Assembly (NCBI RefSeq): GCF_004152935.1
Contig: NZ_SETE01000009.1
Coordinates: 51,326 to 115,325 of the forward strand
Length of the DNA stretch: 64,000 bases
Reading direction: 5' to 3'
DNA from: Brumimicrobium glaciale
Lineage (GTDB): Bacteria > Bacteroidota > Bacteroidia > Flavobacteriales_D > Crocinitomicaceae
A program made the translations under genes and the position numbers. The notes below the pieces were generated by a model. The model saw nothing but the letters and a program-made list of their open reading frames with translations, did no database searches and was not told the origin of the DNA. Shown piece by piece: positions 46,444 through 56,791 of this stretch; the stretch's first letter is position 1; each line of letters begins with the position of its first letter.

Positions 46444-46749
46444 TGGGCGAATTTAATGATTTTCTCTAATTGGAATAACGAAATGTCCAATATTGCTTCT
46501 AAAATTCGAAGATTTTGATTGATTTTTTAATGATTAAAGTCATAAATGTGATAATTCTTAGAAAATAGGTGAAAATTCATTCAGTAAAACTCAAAGTTTA
46601 TGTATTTAATTAATTGATTATCAGGGGTATTTGCAACTGTTTAGAATTCACGCTATTTCAATAGACCGTATTCAATGGATTTATTTTATTTTTATCGATA
46701 TTTGTAAGTCAAACTATGAATTTCAAACGCAACTTGTAACAGATTTTAT
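46444..46749. other. Divergent intergenic region
   Basis: About 306 bp between comB and the giant repeat-protein gene, which point away from each other, so it should hold both promoters. Candidates are weak: a TAAATTCG box (seven of eight) just before the comB ATG, and GATATTTG at about 46698-46705 for the plus-strand gene. No hairpin or repeat is evident. Confidence 0.45.
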
Positions 46750-46773
46750 ATGATTGCGTTCTATATAAACAAG

Positions 46774-49700
46774 ATGAAGCATTTTTTCTCAATTATCACT
46801 TTTTTGATCCTTTCCATTGCCTATACTTATGGGCAAAATATTACTTATGATGGAAGTGTCACAGATATGGACTCCGAAAAGTCACTTTCTAACGTTAAAG
46901 TTTCTGTTTTCGCCAATGGTTCAGAAGTAACCAGTTCCAGCACTTCTTCTGGTGGCTCGTATTCTGTTAGCTTTCCGCCTGGAAAAGTTTATACCGTAAA
47001 ATATACCAAATCCGGTTATGTTACCAAAATAATCATCCTTGATGTAGTTAAAGTTATTGGTGAAGATATGCCTGCTGGAGGAAAAATTTTTCCGCCTATT
47101 AATTTGGATTTGTTTGCTGAACGTGTGGGAACAGATTTTTCATTTTTAGAAACTGAACCTGTTGTAAAATGGTCACTTGATGAAGGTGAGCGCATGAATT
47201 ACAACAAAGGTCAGATGCAGCAGGTTAAAAATAAAATTGAAAGCAAATTAAAAGCCGCACAAGACAAAGAGAAGAATTTAGATGCTGAATACAACCAATT
47301 GATAAAGGATGCAGACGCTTTGTATGCGAGTAAAAAATATCAAGAAGCGTTAAATAAATATGTATCGGCATTACAAATTGAAGGAAAGCAAAAAGAAGCA
47401 CATCCAAACGCACAATTATTGAAAATTGAGGATCTTCTTCAAAAGAAAGAAGAGGAAGAGTTGGCTTTTCAACAAGAAAATCAAGCCTATTTGAATTTGA
47501 TTGCAGCAGCAGATAATTTAGCAACTGCCAAAGAATATGACAAAGCCTTAGCCAAATACAACGAAGCAATCGTTATGAAATCTGATGAACAATATCCAAA
47601 AGATAGAGTAAAGGATTTAAAAGAAGAAATTGCAAATGCAGCCAAGAGAGAAGAATATGATAAAATTGTAAAAAGAGCAGATGGTTTCTTTAAACAAAAT
47701 AGTTTTCAAGCGGCACGTGATAACTATCTACAAGCTAAAAAACTTTTACCTAAAGAAGAATATCCACAAAAACAATTAGATATTATCAGTGGTAAATTAG
47801 ACGCTCAAACAGCTGTAAAAGAACAAAAAGACAATTACAACAACGCGGTAAAAGAAGGTGATGCGCTTTATGACGCTGAAAATTATGAAGAAGCTATTTT
47901 AAAATATAAGGAAGCAATGACTTTTGAAAGTGCTGCAACTTATCCTCCTGGTAGAATTAAAATGGCGCAAGATATAATTGACGAAAGAGCAGCAGAAGCT
48001 AAAAAAATTGCCGATTTCAATAAACTTGTTGCCGAAGGAGATGCTAATGTTACATCTAAAAATTATGATGTAGCTGTTTCGAAATACACCGAGGCAATTG
48101 CAATAATGGAAGATCCGGCAGTTCAAACGAAATTGGATAATGCCAATCAATTATTGGCTGATCAAAAGAATAAAGAACAACAGAAAGAACAAATTGCTGC
48201 TTTAATGGCGAGTGCTCAAGAAAAAATGGGTACCGAAGACTTTTCAAATGCAATAGCAGATTATTCAAGTGTTTTGGCTTTAGTTTCAACACATCCTGAG
48301 GCATTGGCTGGAAAGAAAAAAGCAGAAGATTTATTGGCTGCAAAGCAATCTAAAGAAGCAGAAGAAAATAAATTTAATGAATTAGTTGCAGCTGCCGACA
48401 AAGCTTATGACGCAAAAACTTGGCAAGAAGCAAAAACTAAATATTTAGCGGCAAAAGCAGTTTTTGGCGATAGAGAACATGTTAATAATAGAATTGCTGA
48501 AGTTGAAGCTAAAATAGAGCAGCAAGGGCTGGATGCTCAAATTAGTGATTTAATGACAAGTGCAAATGAGAAAGTAACTGCAGAAAATTATACAGCTGCA
48601 ATTACAGATTTTGATGCTGTTCTTGGATTAAAAGCAGATCACGTTGAAGCAATTGCTGGAAAAAAGAAAGCGGAAGAATTATTGGCTAAAAAAGAATCAC
48701 AAAAGGCCGAAGAAACTGCTTTCAACGAACTTGTAGCTCAAGCTGATGCTGAATTTGGTAAAGAGAACTGGGAAGAAGCTAAAGTAAAATATACAGAAGC
48801 ACAAAAAATATTCGCAGATAGAGAGCATGTAAATACACAATTGACTTTAATTGAAGAAGCGATTAAAAACGCAGCCGACAAACAAGAGAACCTGGCGAAA
48901 ATTCAAAAATTAATGAGTGATGCTGCTGCTTTGAAACCAGAAAACAAATGGACAGAAGTAATAGCAAAATATGAAGAAGCATTAGCGATTCAACCGGAAA
49001 GAAAAGACGTTACTGAATTATTAGCTGCTGCGAAAATAAGCAAGCAAGAATGGGACGCTGCACAATCTAAGGAAGCAACCGCAGCTCAAATTCAAACTTT
49101 ATTGGACGATGCAACTGCATTGAAACCAGATAACAAATGGACAGAAGTAATTCAGAAATACGATCAAGCATTAGCGCTTGATGGTGAACGAAAAGATGTC
49201 TCTGAATTATTGGCTGCTGCAAAAGTGAGTAAACTGGAATGGGAAGCTGCACAATCTAAAGAAGCAACTACAGCTGAAATTCAAGTTTTATTAGATGAAG
49301 CTACAGCATTAAAACCAGACAACAAGTGGACAGATGTTATTCAAAAATACGATCAAGCTTTAGCACTTGATGGCACACGAAATGATGTTTCAGATTTGTT
49401 AGCCGCTGCAAAAGTGAGCAAACAAGAATGGGAAGCTGCACAATCAAAAGAAGAGACTTTAGCTCAAATTCAAATATTATTGGATGAAGCTACTGCGATG
49501 AAACCTGATAATAAATGGACAGAAGTAATTCAAAAATACGATCAAGCTTTAGCCTTAGATAAAGAAAGAAATGATGTTTCTGAATTATTAGCTGCTGCAA
49601 AAGTGAGTAAACAAGAGTGGGAAGCTACACAATCTAAAGAAGCAACTTTAGCTCAAATTCAAATTTTATTGGATGAAGCATCCGCATTGAAACCAGCTAA

Positions 49701-52700
49701 CAACTGGACAGAAGTTATTCAGAAATACGATCAAGCTTTAGCTTTGGATAAAGAACGAAATGATGTTTCTGAATTATTGGCTGCTGCAAAAGTAAGTAAG
49801 CAAGAATGGGAAGCAGCACAATCACAAGAGGAATTAGAATCAGAATTTAATGCGATTGTTGCAAATGCTGATAAGGCATTTGACAATAAAGAATGGGCAA
49901 ATGCTAGAGACAAGTATTTAGCTGCAAAAGCAATTTTTGCCGACAGAGAACATGTGAATACTAGAATCACTGAGGCGAATGCGGCATTAGCAAGTTTGGA
50001 AGCAAATAAAGAAAGTGCGGCTCAAATTCAAACATTAATTGATGAAGCAAGCGCATTAAAGCCAGAGAATAAGTGGAATGAAGTAATTCAGAAATATGAA
50101 CAAGCTTTAACTATTGATAATACGCGTTCTGATGTTTCTCAAATGCTTGAAACGGCAAAAGAAAGTAAAACAGCTTGGGAGGCATCTCAATCTCAAGGCG
50201 AACAATTTGCACAATTAAAGCAAGCGGGTAATGAATTGCTTGGTCAGGAAAAATGGAACGAAGCGAAATCTAAATATGAGGAAGCACTTCTATTAAATTC
50301 TGATGCGGAAATAGATGCAAATCTACAAATCATTAAAGATAAGTTAGCACAAGAAGCGGCTTCTAAAAATAAGGAAGAAGAATATGCTTCGAAAATGAGT
50401 ATTGCAGAGGATTTCGCATCCGCTGAGAAATACAAAGAAGCGCTTTCAAGTTTCAATGAAGCGTTAACTATTAAAGAAGGTGATGCTATTGCAAAAAGTC
50501 GAATTATTGACATGCAATTAAAGCTTAACGCATTGGCACAAGCTCAAAACAAAGATGATCAATACAATTCAGCGATGAGTCTTGGGAATTCAGCAATGGA
50601 AAATAAAGATTATTCTGCAGCTGTAAAAGCTTTTGATGATGCATTAATTATAGTTCCTGCAGATGCTCAGGCAACGCAATTAAAAGAACAAGCTAATGCT
50701 AAGATTGCTGAACTTGCTTTGGAAGAAGAAGAATACACAGGATTGGTGGAGTCAGCATTGGCAAAATACGATGAGGCAATTGCTGAAAACAATAACATTG
50801 CAAAGCTAGAAGATGCAAAAACTATTTTTGGATCAGCACAAGTAATTCGTCCACAAGCTTCATTACCGCAAACTAAAATTGTTGAAATCGATAATTTATT
50901 GCGTAAAATCGAGGAAGATGCTGCAGCGAGTAATCAAGCAGCAAACAATGAAAAACTTTATCAAGATCAGTTACAATTGGCGAGTGTTGCAGCTCAAGAT
51001 GAAAAATACAAAAATGCAATTGACTATTTAAAAGAAGCGCAAAGAATAAAACCAAATGAAGATTTCCCAACGAAAGAGATTTTAAAATTCCAAGCGATTC
51101 TAGACAAAGCATCAGCTGCAAAAGAAATGGAAGCAAATTATAGTTCATTGCTTTCAAAAGCAGATTTAGCCTTCGACAATAAAGCGTATGAGAACAGTAT
51201 TCAATTGTATAACGAAGCGTTGAATATTAAAAAATCAGAGGAATATCCAAAAATACAAATTGCATTGGCAGAGGAAGAAATTGCTAATAACGCGGGAGTT
51301 TTAAAAGAAAAAGAATATCAAAACTTCATGGATAAAGCAAATGCTCAATCTTTAAATAAGGAGTTTGAAAGTGCATTGGCCAATTATAAATCGGCATTAT
51401 CGGTTAAAGAAAATGATACTGAAGCAAAAGATAAAATAGATGAAACGCAGCAAATTCTTGATAATATCTTAAAAGCGAAAAGAGACAATGAATCTAAACA
51501 ACAACAGTTTGATCAGTTAATTGCAGAGGCAGATAGGTTGTTTAAAAGTGAAGAATATCTTGAAGCAAGTTCAGCATATAGAAATGCATTGAAAATTGAT
51601 GTAAATGATGCGTATGCAAATACACAATTGCAATTGTCTATTGAGAAATCTAAAGAACAAACAGCTCAGAAGATGGATAAAAGATATGCGCAATCGATTA
51701 GTTCTGCTGATCAATTTTTCCAAGATGAAGAATATGATAAGGCTAAAAGTGCTTATCAACGCGCTTTGAGTATTAGAACTTATGAGCAACATCCAAGAAC
51801 GCGTTTGGCAAAAATAGAAGCAATTAAAAATGCAAATGTAAAAGCACAAGGAAGTGTTGCGTATATAGGTGAACAGTCTAATATCTCAATTATGGAAGGT
51901 GCTGCATTACTTGAAAAAGGAGAAATTCAAAGGAAAAGAATAAAACAAGGAAATGTTTTAAATAGTCTAAATGAATTTGAAGGGGAGGAAGAAAATCGTT
52001 CTTTAAGTGATTATGAAGAGCGTTTAGCTTATGAAAATGAAGTTACTACTATCAAGAACATAAGAGATGAATCGCATTTATCTGATGATGAAACAAAGAG
52101 AGAAATTGCAGATGATGTCGATAAACAATTGTTTGAGTTAGAAAAAGAAGCTTCACAATTCTCTAAATATAAAGATGGCGATTTATCACGTGCTAGTCAA
52201 GAACTTGTCTTTTTAAATGATGATTTTGATCAAGAGAATGCAGATTTCAGAGCTTTGCACAAAGAGGCAATCGAGCAAATTAAAGATATTGAAAATAGCA
52301 GAAACGATAAAGATGCAACTGAATTGGCGCATCATGATGTTAAAGTAACCGCTACGAGTGAAGAACTTGTTGAAATTGAGAAAACGTATGATGAATTTTT
52401 AATCGTCAATGAGGAATTTCAACAGGGAACTGAACGTCAAGTGAATAATGTTAGATATGGAATTGATGACAGAAGGGTTGTTGAAAATAATGACATGTAT
52501 GAAAAAGTGATTGATCTTCAAGATCAGGCCATTTTAGCTGAATTAAGAGTTACGGAATCAACGCAAGAAAAAGACATTATTGAATTACAATTGAAAGAAG
52601 ATATCAAATTGTATGAAGCCCAACTTGAACGTAAATTAGCAGAAGAATCAGGCCAAGTGCGTCAAGAACAATTGAAAATGGATGATCAATTAACAGCATC

Positions 52701-53463
52701 TGACAATCAATTTGTAGAAGCACAAGTTGGTAAAGATGATGCAAGATTATTGGCTGTTGAGCAATTGAAAGATATTGATCAAGAGAAAATTAATCAAGAC
52801 AATAGAAGGTCAAAAGATAAAAGCAGTAGAACAGAGGAGATATATCTTGAAGTAGAGGCAATCAAAACGCTTGAAACAGAGAAAGCTTTGCAGAATGTTA
52901 AGGATTTAACTGTTGTGGATGACGACGTAACAAATCGCATGTCAGCTTACGAAAGAGGAAGGCAAAAACAAGCAGCCGAAGAAGTGAGAGAGAATAATGC
53001 TACTGAAAACAAACTGCTAAGTATTGATAAAAGTGAAGAGTTGTTGCGTCGAGAAAACGTAGAGAATATCAACGACAATTATGAAGAGTTGAAAGGACAA
53101 GCGATCAGTATTGAAAATAAAAATCAGAACATTGGAAACGACGCTAGCAAAGAAAAGCAAGAAACTCAAAAGTATGTGGATGGTTTAGAAAATAATGACA
53201 TCAAGTTTACTGAAACGGTAGCAAATACTATTGGAGATGATTATCCGGAAGGAGTTACTCAAGAAAATTACGTTCGCGAGGACAGTAAAGGTATTCCTAT
53301 TAAAATTGTAACACGAAGAATAGTTGTTACGGAAGGTAGAGGAGAAGTTTACATTAGAACGCAAACAAGAAATGGCTTGACCTATAGTAAGAATGGTTCG
53401 CCAATCACTGAACAAAATTGGATTTATGGAACGGAAAGTGCAAAGTTGGAAAAACACTACTAG
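46774..53463 (+). CDS. Giant secreted TPR-like / coiled-coil repeat protein
   Basis: I place the start at the ATG at 46774 (the ninth codon of the longest frame) because the signal peptide MKHFFSIITFLILSIAYTYG begins there; this gives 2229 residues. After it comes a carboxypeptidase-regulatory-like beta-sandwich (about residues 20-110, TYDGSVTDMDSEKSLSNVKV). Residues 170-1690 are TPR-like helical hairpins of the form Y-x3-L-x-A-D...Y-x-E-A-x3-Y, including five near-identical 63-residue units. Residues 1700-2140 are long, charged coiled coil. The end (about 2150-2229) is beta-like, with ITRRIVVTEGRGEVYIRTQT. It should be periplasmic or at the outer membrane, perhaps a scaffold. The apbE gene overlaps its 3' end. 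Confidence 0.8.
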   Translation: MKHFFSIITFLILSIAYTYGQNITYDGSVTDMDSEKSLSNVKVSVFANGSEVTSSSTSSGGSYSVSFPPGKVYTVKYTKSGYVTKIIILDVVKVIGEDMPAGGKIFPPINLDLFAERVGTDFSFLETEPVVKWSLDEGERMNYNKGQMQQVKNKIESKLKAAQDKEKNLDAEYNQLIKDADALYASKKYQEALNKYVSALQIEGKQKEAHPNAQLLKIEDLLQKKEEEELAFQQENQAYLNLIAAADNLATAKEYDKALAKYNEAIVMKSDEQYPKDRVKDLKEEIANAAKREEYDKIVKRADGFFKQNSFQAARDNYLQAKKLLPKEEYPQKQLDIISGKLDAQTAVKEQKDNYNNAVKEGDALYDAENYEEAILKYKEAMTFESAATYPPGRIKMAQDIIDERAAEAKKIADFNKLVAEGDANVTSKNYDVAVSKYTEAIAIMEDPAVQTKLDNANQLLADQKNKEQQKEQIAALMASAQEKMGTEDFSNAIADYSSVLALVSTHPEALAGKKKAEDLLAAKQSKEAEENKFNELVAAADKAYDAKTWQEAKTKYLAAKAVFGDREHVNNRIAEVEAKIEQQGLDAQISDLMTSANEKVTAENYTAAITDFDAVLGLKADHVEAIAGKKKAEELLAKKESQKAEETAFNELVAQADAEFGKENWEEAKVKYTEAQKIFADREHVNTQLTLIEEAIKNAADKQENLAKIQKLMSDAAALKPENKWTEVIAKYEEALAIQPERKDVTELLAAAKISKQEWDAAQSKEATAAQIQTLLDDATALKPDNKWTEVIQKYDQALALDGERKDVSELLAAAKVSKLEWEAAQSKEATTAEIQVLLDEATALKPDNKWTDVIQKYDQALALDGTRNDVSDLLAAAKVSKQEWEAAQSKEETLAQIQILLDEATAMKPDNKWTEVIQKYDQALALDKERNDVSELLAAAKVSKQEWEATQSKEATLAQIQILLDEASALKPANNWTEVIQKYDQALALDKERNDVSELLAAAKVSKQEWEAAQSQEELESEFNAIVANADKAFDNKEWANARDKYLAAKAIFADREHVNTRITEANAALASLEANKESAAQIQTLIDEASALKPENKWNEVIQKYEQALTIDNTRSDVSQMLETAKESKTAWEASQSQGEQFAQLKQAGNELLGQEKWNEAKSKYEEALLLNSDAEIDANLQIIKDKLAQEAASKNKEEEYASKMSIAEDFASAEKYKEALSSFNEALTIKEGDAIAKSRIIDMQLKLNALAQAQNKDDQYNSAMSLGNSAMENKDYSAAVKAFDDALIIVPADAQATQLKEQANAKIAELALEEEEYTGLVESALAKYDEAIAENNNIAKLEDAKTIFGSAQVIRPQASLPQTKIVEIDNLLRKIEEDAAASNQAANNEKLYQDQLQLASVAAQDEKYKNAIDYLKEAQRIKPNEDFPTKEILKFQAILDKASAAKEMEANYSSLLSKADLAFDNKAYENSIQLYNEALNIKKSEEYPKIQIALAEEEIANNAGVLKEKEYQNFMDKANAQSLNKEFESALANYKSALSVKENDTEAKDKIDETQQILDNILKAKRDNESKQQQFDQLIAEADRLFKSEEYLEASSAYRNALKIDVNDAYANTQLQLSIEKSKEQTAQKMDKRYAQSISSADQFFQDEEYDKAKSAYQRALSIRTYEQHPRTRLAKIEAIKNANVKAQGSVAYIGEQSNISIMEGAALLEKGEIQRKRIKQGNVLNSLNEFEGEEENRSLSDYEERLAYENEVTTIKNIRDESHLSDDETKREIADDVDKQLFELEKEASQFSKYKDGDLSRASQELVFLNDDFDQENADFRALHKEAIEQIKDIENSRNDKDATELAHHDVKVTATSEELVEIEKTYDEFLIVNEEFQQGTERQVNNVRYGIDDRRVVENNDMYEKVIDLQDQAILAELRVTESTQEKDIIELQLKEDIKLYEAQLERKLAEESGQVRQEQLKMDDQLTASDNQFVEAQVGKDDARLLAVEQLKDIDQEKINQDNRRSKDKSSRTEEIYLEVEAIKTLETEKALQNVKDLTVVDDDVTNRMSAYERGRQKQAAEEVRENNATENKLLSIDKSEELLRRENVENINDNYEELKGQAISIENKNQNIGNDASKEKQETQKYVDGLENNDIKFTETVANTIGDDYPEGVTQENYVREDSKGIPIKIVTRRIVVTEGRGEVYIRTQTRNGLTYSKNGSPITEQNWIYGTESAKLEKHY
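48895..49839 (+). repeat. Five 189-bp tandem repeats inside the giant gene
   Basis: Units start at 48895, 49084, 49273, 49462 and 49651, an exact 189-bp (63-codon) period. Each reads as two helices: DEATALKPDNKWTEVIQKYD, then DVSELLAAAKVSKQEWEAAQ. A sixth, more diverged unit occurs near 50020-50200. Identity is high at the DNA level, so copy number may vary by recombination. Confidence 0.9.
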
Positions 53464-54550
53464 ATTTCTCTTAATTGGAGGTTTATCTCTCTTTTTTGTA
53501 GCATGCAGCGCAGATGAGACAGTAGAATCTGAGGATGAACACATCATAGAATATTCAAACAATACAGAAAATGTTTGGTGGAAAAACCTTAAAACTATTT
53601 CTGGAAATGCCTTAGGAACAACATTTGTAATTAAAACAAGTGATGATTCATTGCTTACAGATCCACAAGAAATTGATGACTTAATTGAAGCTTTCAATTT
53701 AGAATTGTCAACTTATATTCCCCATTCTTTAATCAGTGAATTCAACGAAAATGATTCAGTAATTGATTTGAATTCTACTCAATTCTTTAAAAAGTGTTTT
53801 GATTTAAGTCAGGAGATTTATGAAACAACAGATGGAGCTTTTGATCCTACAGTTTATCCTTTGGTTAGTTTATGGGGATTTTTCAACGACATTAAAGCAG
53901 CGCCATCCGATAAAGCAATAGACAGCGTATTGAATTTTGTTGGATTTAATAAATCAACTTTCAAATATGAAGATGGAATTATTGCCAAAAAAGACAAACG
54001 TTTTAAATTGGTTTTCAACGCCATTGCAAAAGGACAAGCCGTTGATGTTGTAGCAGAATTCTTAGATTCAAAAGGGCAAGCGAATTACTTCATCGAAATA
54101 GGAGGAGAGATCAGAGTTAAAGGAATAAACGATGACAAAAGAAAGTGGATTATCGGAATTGATGTACCTGTAGAAGAAAATACAGGCGTTGAGGGCATAG
54201 AAAATCGCGAATTAGAAAACTATATCGAATTAACCAATAAAGCTGTCGCAACATCAGGGAATTACAGAAAATTCTATGAATTAGACGGCAGAAAGTACAG
54301 TCACACCATTAGTCCAATTACTGGTCGACCAGTTAGACACAATTTATTGAGCGTTACAGTAGTTGCAGATGATGCAGCGACCGCAGATGCTTATGCTACG
54401 GCATTCATGGTAATGGGAGTAGAGCAATCAATGCAATTAATGAAAGATAATCCCGACTTAAACATTGATGCTTATTTATTGTTTGAGAATGAACAGGGCC
54501 GCATCGAAAGAGCCTACAACAGAGGAATGAATATGTATTTGATGGACTAA
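53426..54550 (+). CDS. apbE: FAD:protein FMN transferase (ApbE family), lipoprotein
   Basis: The start is placed at ATG 53426 (codon 12 of the longest frame), giving 374 residues, since the lipoprotein signal (LLIGGLSLFFVAC with the lipobox Cys) follows at the usual distance. It overlaps the previous gene by 38 bp. The ApbE domain is marked by GNALGTTFVIKT, DGAFDPTVYPLVSLWGF, FNAIAKGQAVDVVAEF, YFIEIGGEIRVKG, YSHTISPITGRPV and DDAATADAYATAFMVMG, the last of which holds the metal/FAD region. It attaches FMN to Thr in flavoproteins such as the NQR complex; target is not in the window. Confidence 0.88.
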   Translation: MERKVQSWKNTTRFLLIGGLSLFFVACSADETVESEDEHIIEYSNNTENVWWKNLKTISGNALGTTFVIKTSDDSLLTDPQEIDDLIEAFNLELSTYIPHSLISEFNENDSVIDLNSTQFFKKCFDLSQEIYETTDGAFDPTVYPLVSLWGFFNDIKAAPSDKAIDSVLNFVGFNKSTFKYEDGIIAKKDKRFKLVFNAIAKGQAVDVVAEFLDSKGQANYFIEIGGEIRVKGINDDKRKWIIGIDVPVEENTGVEGIENRELENYIELTNKAVATSGNYRKFYELDGRKYSHTISPITGRPVRHNLLSVTVVADDAATADAYATAFMVMGVEQSMQLMKDNPDLNIDAYLLFENEQGRIERAYNRGMNMYLMD

Positions 54551-54586
54551 CGTTTCATCAATTTCACGTGAATAAATTTTAAAGAT

Positions 54587-54817
54587 ATGATGACAAAAAT
54601 ATATTTAGTAATGGCCGCAATTTGGATGAGCTTTGTAACACTAGCGCAATCTCCACAGCACGTTAAACAAACGGACAGCGAACAAGTAAATTTCTGGGAA
54701 TCAAATACTGCCATGATTATTGGTGGAACACTTATTTTGGTGCTTATCATCGCCCGAACTTGGTCAAAAAAGATTCACAAGAAACGTGATGAAGTTATTG
54801 ATAAAGAAGAAGAGTAA
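54587..54817 (+). CDS. Small membrane protein downstream of apbE
   Basis: A 76-residue protein with an N-terminal signal-like hydrophobic stretch (MTKIYLVMAAIWMSFVTLAQ), a short loop, a membrane helix (about residues 41-58, TAMIIGGTLILVLIIARTW) and a charged tail (KKIHKKRDEVIDKEEE). The composition is that of a real one- or two-pass membrane protein. It follows apbE by 36 bp and should be in the same transcript. Such small proteins are found near apbE in other Bacteroidota; its role is unknown to me. Confidence 0.7.
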   Translation: MMTKIYLVMAAIWMSFVTLAQSPQHVKQTDSEQVNFWESNTAMIIGGTLILVLIIARTWSKKIHKKRDEVIDKEEE

Positions 54818-55359
54818 TTTTTAATTTTTAATGGTTAACGGGGTGGTTTGATGATTTCCTTATCCTAATAATCAAGTTGTTAGTTGTTTATGGAAAGTAT
54901 TTGGACTTTGCAGAGGAAGTGCTTCTATAATTACGAAGTTATTTAGTTTTATAATAGCTTCGCTGCAATTGCACTGCTGTGATGTCTATTTACGAAGTCA
55001 CTTCATACATTTTTTAAGTCATAATATCAGTTTTCTTAACTGTTAAGAGACAATGGCTTTTCATTGTATAAATAAACTTTGCTTTTAAAACATGCCGTAG
55101 TAGTGCGACTTCAGCGGTGATTTAATAGCTTTGCGAATCTCAGAACCATATTGACACTGCTCAACTTTATTCAAGAATTCAATAACTCAATAACTCACCA
55201 ATTAACGCTGCGCTCCAGTTTTACTCTGTCAATACACTATAAACGCTCCGTGCATCTCCGTGAAAACCCTCTGTGTTTCTCCGTGAAAAACCTTTCTACA
55301 AATAACTTTGTTTTCTTCAAAGTCACCAACCACCAAGTAATTTTTAATGTTTATAAAAC
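54818..55359. other. Gene-free interval with dispersed-repeat text
   Basis: No coding frame is convincing here. From about 55130 the plus strand has GCGAATCTCAG, then CTCCGTGCATCTCCGTG and CTGTGTTTCTCCGTG, degenerate copies of an intergenic repeat type also seen near 20395 and 43100. The 79-codon open frame across it is built from this repeat and is not a gene. Confidence 0.55.
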
Positions 55360-55386
55360 AAAAAAAGTCCACCAATTGGCGGACTT
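55360..55386 (-). terminator. Intrinsic terminator after ribBA
   Basis: On the minus strand AAGTCCGCC, loop AATT, GGTGGACTT forms a 9-bp stem with one G-U pair, followed by TTTTTTT. It is about 130 bp after the ribBA stop. Confidence 0.75.
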
Positions 55387-55517
55387 CTAAAATATAATCT
55401 TCTTAGTAATCTTCTAATAGATAAAAGAGTGAGAAAGAGATTGAGAATGAGGAAGAAAACCCCTACGAGTCAATTTCAAGTCAAACCAATTTATCATTAA
55501 TCATTAAAAATTAATAA

Positions 55518-56738
55518 TTATTTTTTATTTTTCACCTCAATAGTATGTCCCATTCGGTCTCTTTTAGTTTCCAAATAAAACTTATTGTGCTTATTACTTT
55601 CAATTTCTAAAGAAACATTTTCAACAACTTCCAAACCATATCCAATTAGACCAGTTCTTTTCGTTGGGTTATTAGACATCAAGCGCATTTTGCGGACATT
55701 CAAATCACGTAAAATCTGTGCTCCAATACCGTAATCTCTTTGATCTCCTTTAAATCCAAGTTTTTCATTTGCTTGAATTGTGTCATAACCTTCTTCTTGA
55801 AGTTTGTAGGCTTTCAATTTATTCATCATTCCGATACCACGACCTTCTTGATTCATATAAACGATAACACCTCTTCCTTCTTCTTGAATCATGCGCATTG
55901 CTTCGTGTAATTGTGGTCCACAGTCACATCTGCAAGATCCGAAAATATCTCCCGTCATACATGAACTGTGCACTCTTACCAAAACATCTTCATCTTGCGT
56001 CCATTCACCTTTAATTAAAGCTAAATGTTCTTCTCCGCTGTTTTTGTCTTCGTAAGCAATCATTTCGAAATCTCCGAATTCGGTAGGCAATTGAATTTTT
56101 ACCTGACGTTCAACTAAAGTTTCTTTCTTTAAACGGTATTTAATTAAATCTTCAATAGTGATGATTTTAATTCCGAATCTTTCTCCGATTTCAACCAATT
56201 GTGGCAAACGCGCCATTGATCCATCTTCGTTCAAAATTTCAACAATAACACCTGCTGGTTGGAATCCTGCTAAACGTGCTAAATCAATAGCCGCTTCAGT
56301 ATGGCCAGCTCTTCTTAAAACTCCACCACGTTTTGCACGCAATGGGAAGATATGTCCTGGTTTTCCTAATTCCTCTGGTCTGATGTCTGGATCAATTAAT
56401 GCCTTTACAGTTTTATAACGATCAATTGCCGAAATTCCTGTTGTACATCCGTGTCCTATTAAATCTACCGATACAGTGAAAGGAGTTTCGTAGGCTGCTG
56501 AATTAGCGCGAACCATTAAGTCCAATCCTAATTCGTCACACCTGTCCTCAACAAGTGGAGCGCAGATTAATCCACGTCCATGAGTTGCCATAAAGTTAAT
56601 GATCTCAGGAGTTACATTTTCTGCTGCGGTAACAAAATCTCCTTCGTTTTCGCGGTCCTCATCGTCAACTACAATAACAACTTTTCCTGCTTTGATGTCT
56701 TCGAGGGCTTCTTCTATCGTATTCAAATTATATTGCAT
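55518..56738 (-). CDS. ribBA: Bifunctional 3,4-dihydroxy-2-butanone-4-phosphate synthase / GTP cyclohydrolase II
   Basis: A 406-residue riboflavin-synthesis enzyme with both starting activities. Residues 1-200 are RibB ([44 protein letters not shown]). Residues 205-406 are RibA, with the zinc site in [38 protein letters not shown] (nucleotide binding) and [17 protein letters not shown]. All catalytic residues seem present. It makes 3,4-dihydroxy-2-butanone 4-phosphate from ribulose 5-phosphate and opens the GTP ring. It stands apart from other rib genes, and has its own -7 box and terminator. Confidence 0.95.
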   Translation of the reverse strand: MQYNLNTIEEALEDIKAGKVVIVVDDEDRENEGDFVTAAENVTPEIINFMATHGRGLICAPLVEDRCDELGLDLMVRANSAAYETPFTVSVDLIGHGCTTGISAIDRYKTVKALIDPDIRPEELGKPGHIFPLRAKRGGVLRRAGHTEAAIDLARLAGFQPAGVIVEILNEDGSMARLPQLVEIGERFGIKIITIEDLIKYRLKKETLVERQVKIQLPTEFGDFEMIAYEDKNSGEEHLALIKGEWTQDEDVLVRVHSSCMTGDIFGSCRCDCGPQLHEAMRMIQEEGRGVIVYMNQEGRGIGMMNKLKAYKLQEEGYDTIQANEKLGFKGDQRDYGIGAQILRDLNVRKMRLMSNNPTKRTGLIGYGLEVVENVSLEIESNKHNKFYLETKRDRMGHTIEVKNKK

Positions 56739-56760
56739 TGCTGTCTTCTAAATTTTAATG

Positions 56761-56768
56761 CAAATTTA
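56761..56768 (-). promoter_or_regulatory. TAnnTTTG -7 box for ribBA
   Basis: The minus strand reads TAAATTTG, a perfect -7 box, 22 bases before the ribBA ATG. The -33 position is poor, and I see no FMN riboswitch-like structure in the short leader. Confidence 0.4.
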
Positions 56769-56791
56769 CGAATATAAAGCCGGATTATAAA

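Noticed and set aside
46750..46773. Eight extra N-terminal codons of the giant protein
   Set aside because: The signal peptide starts at the second ATG (46774); the extra codons add no signal-like feature.
53185..53697. 170-residue minus-strand open frame
   Set aside because: It lies wholly across the 3' end of the giant gene and the start of apbE, both strongly supported on the other strand.
55151..55390. 79-residue open frame
   Set aside because: It runs through degenerate dispersed-repeat text (CTCCGTG units) and a terminator; no coding character.
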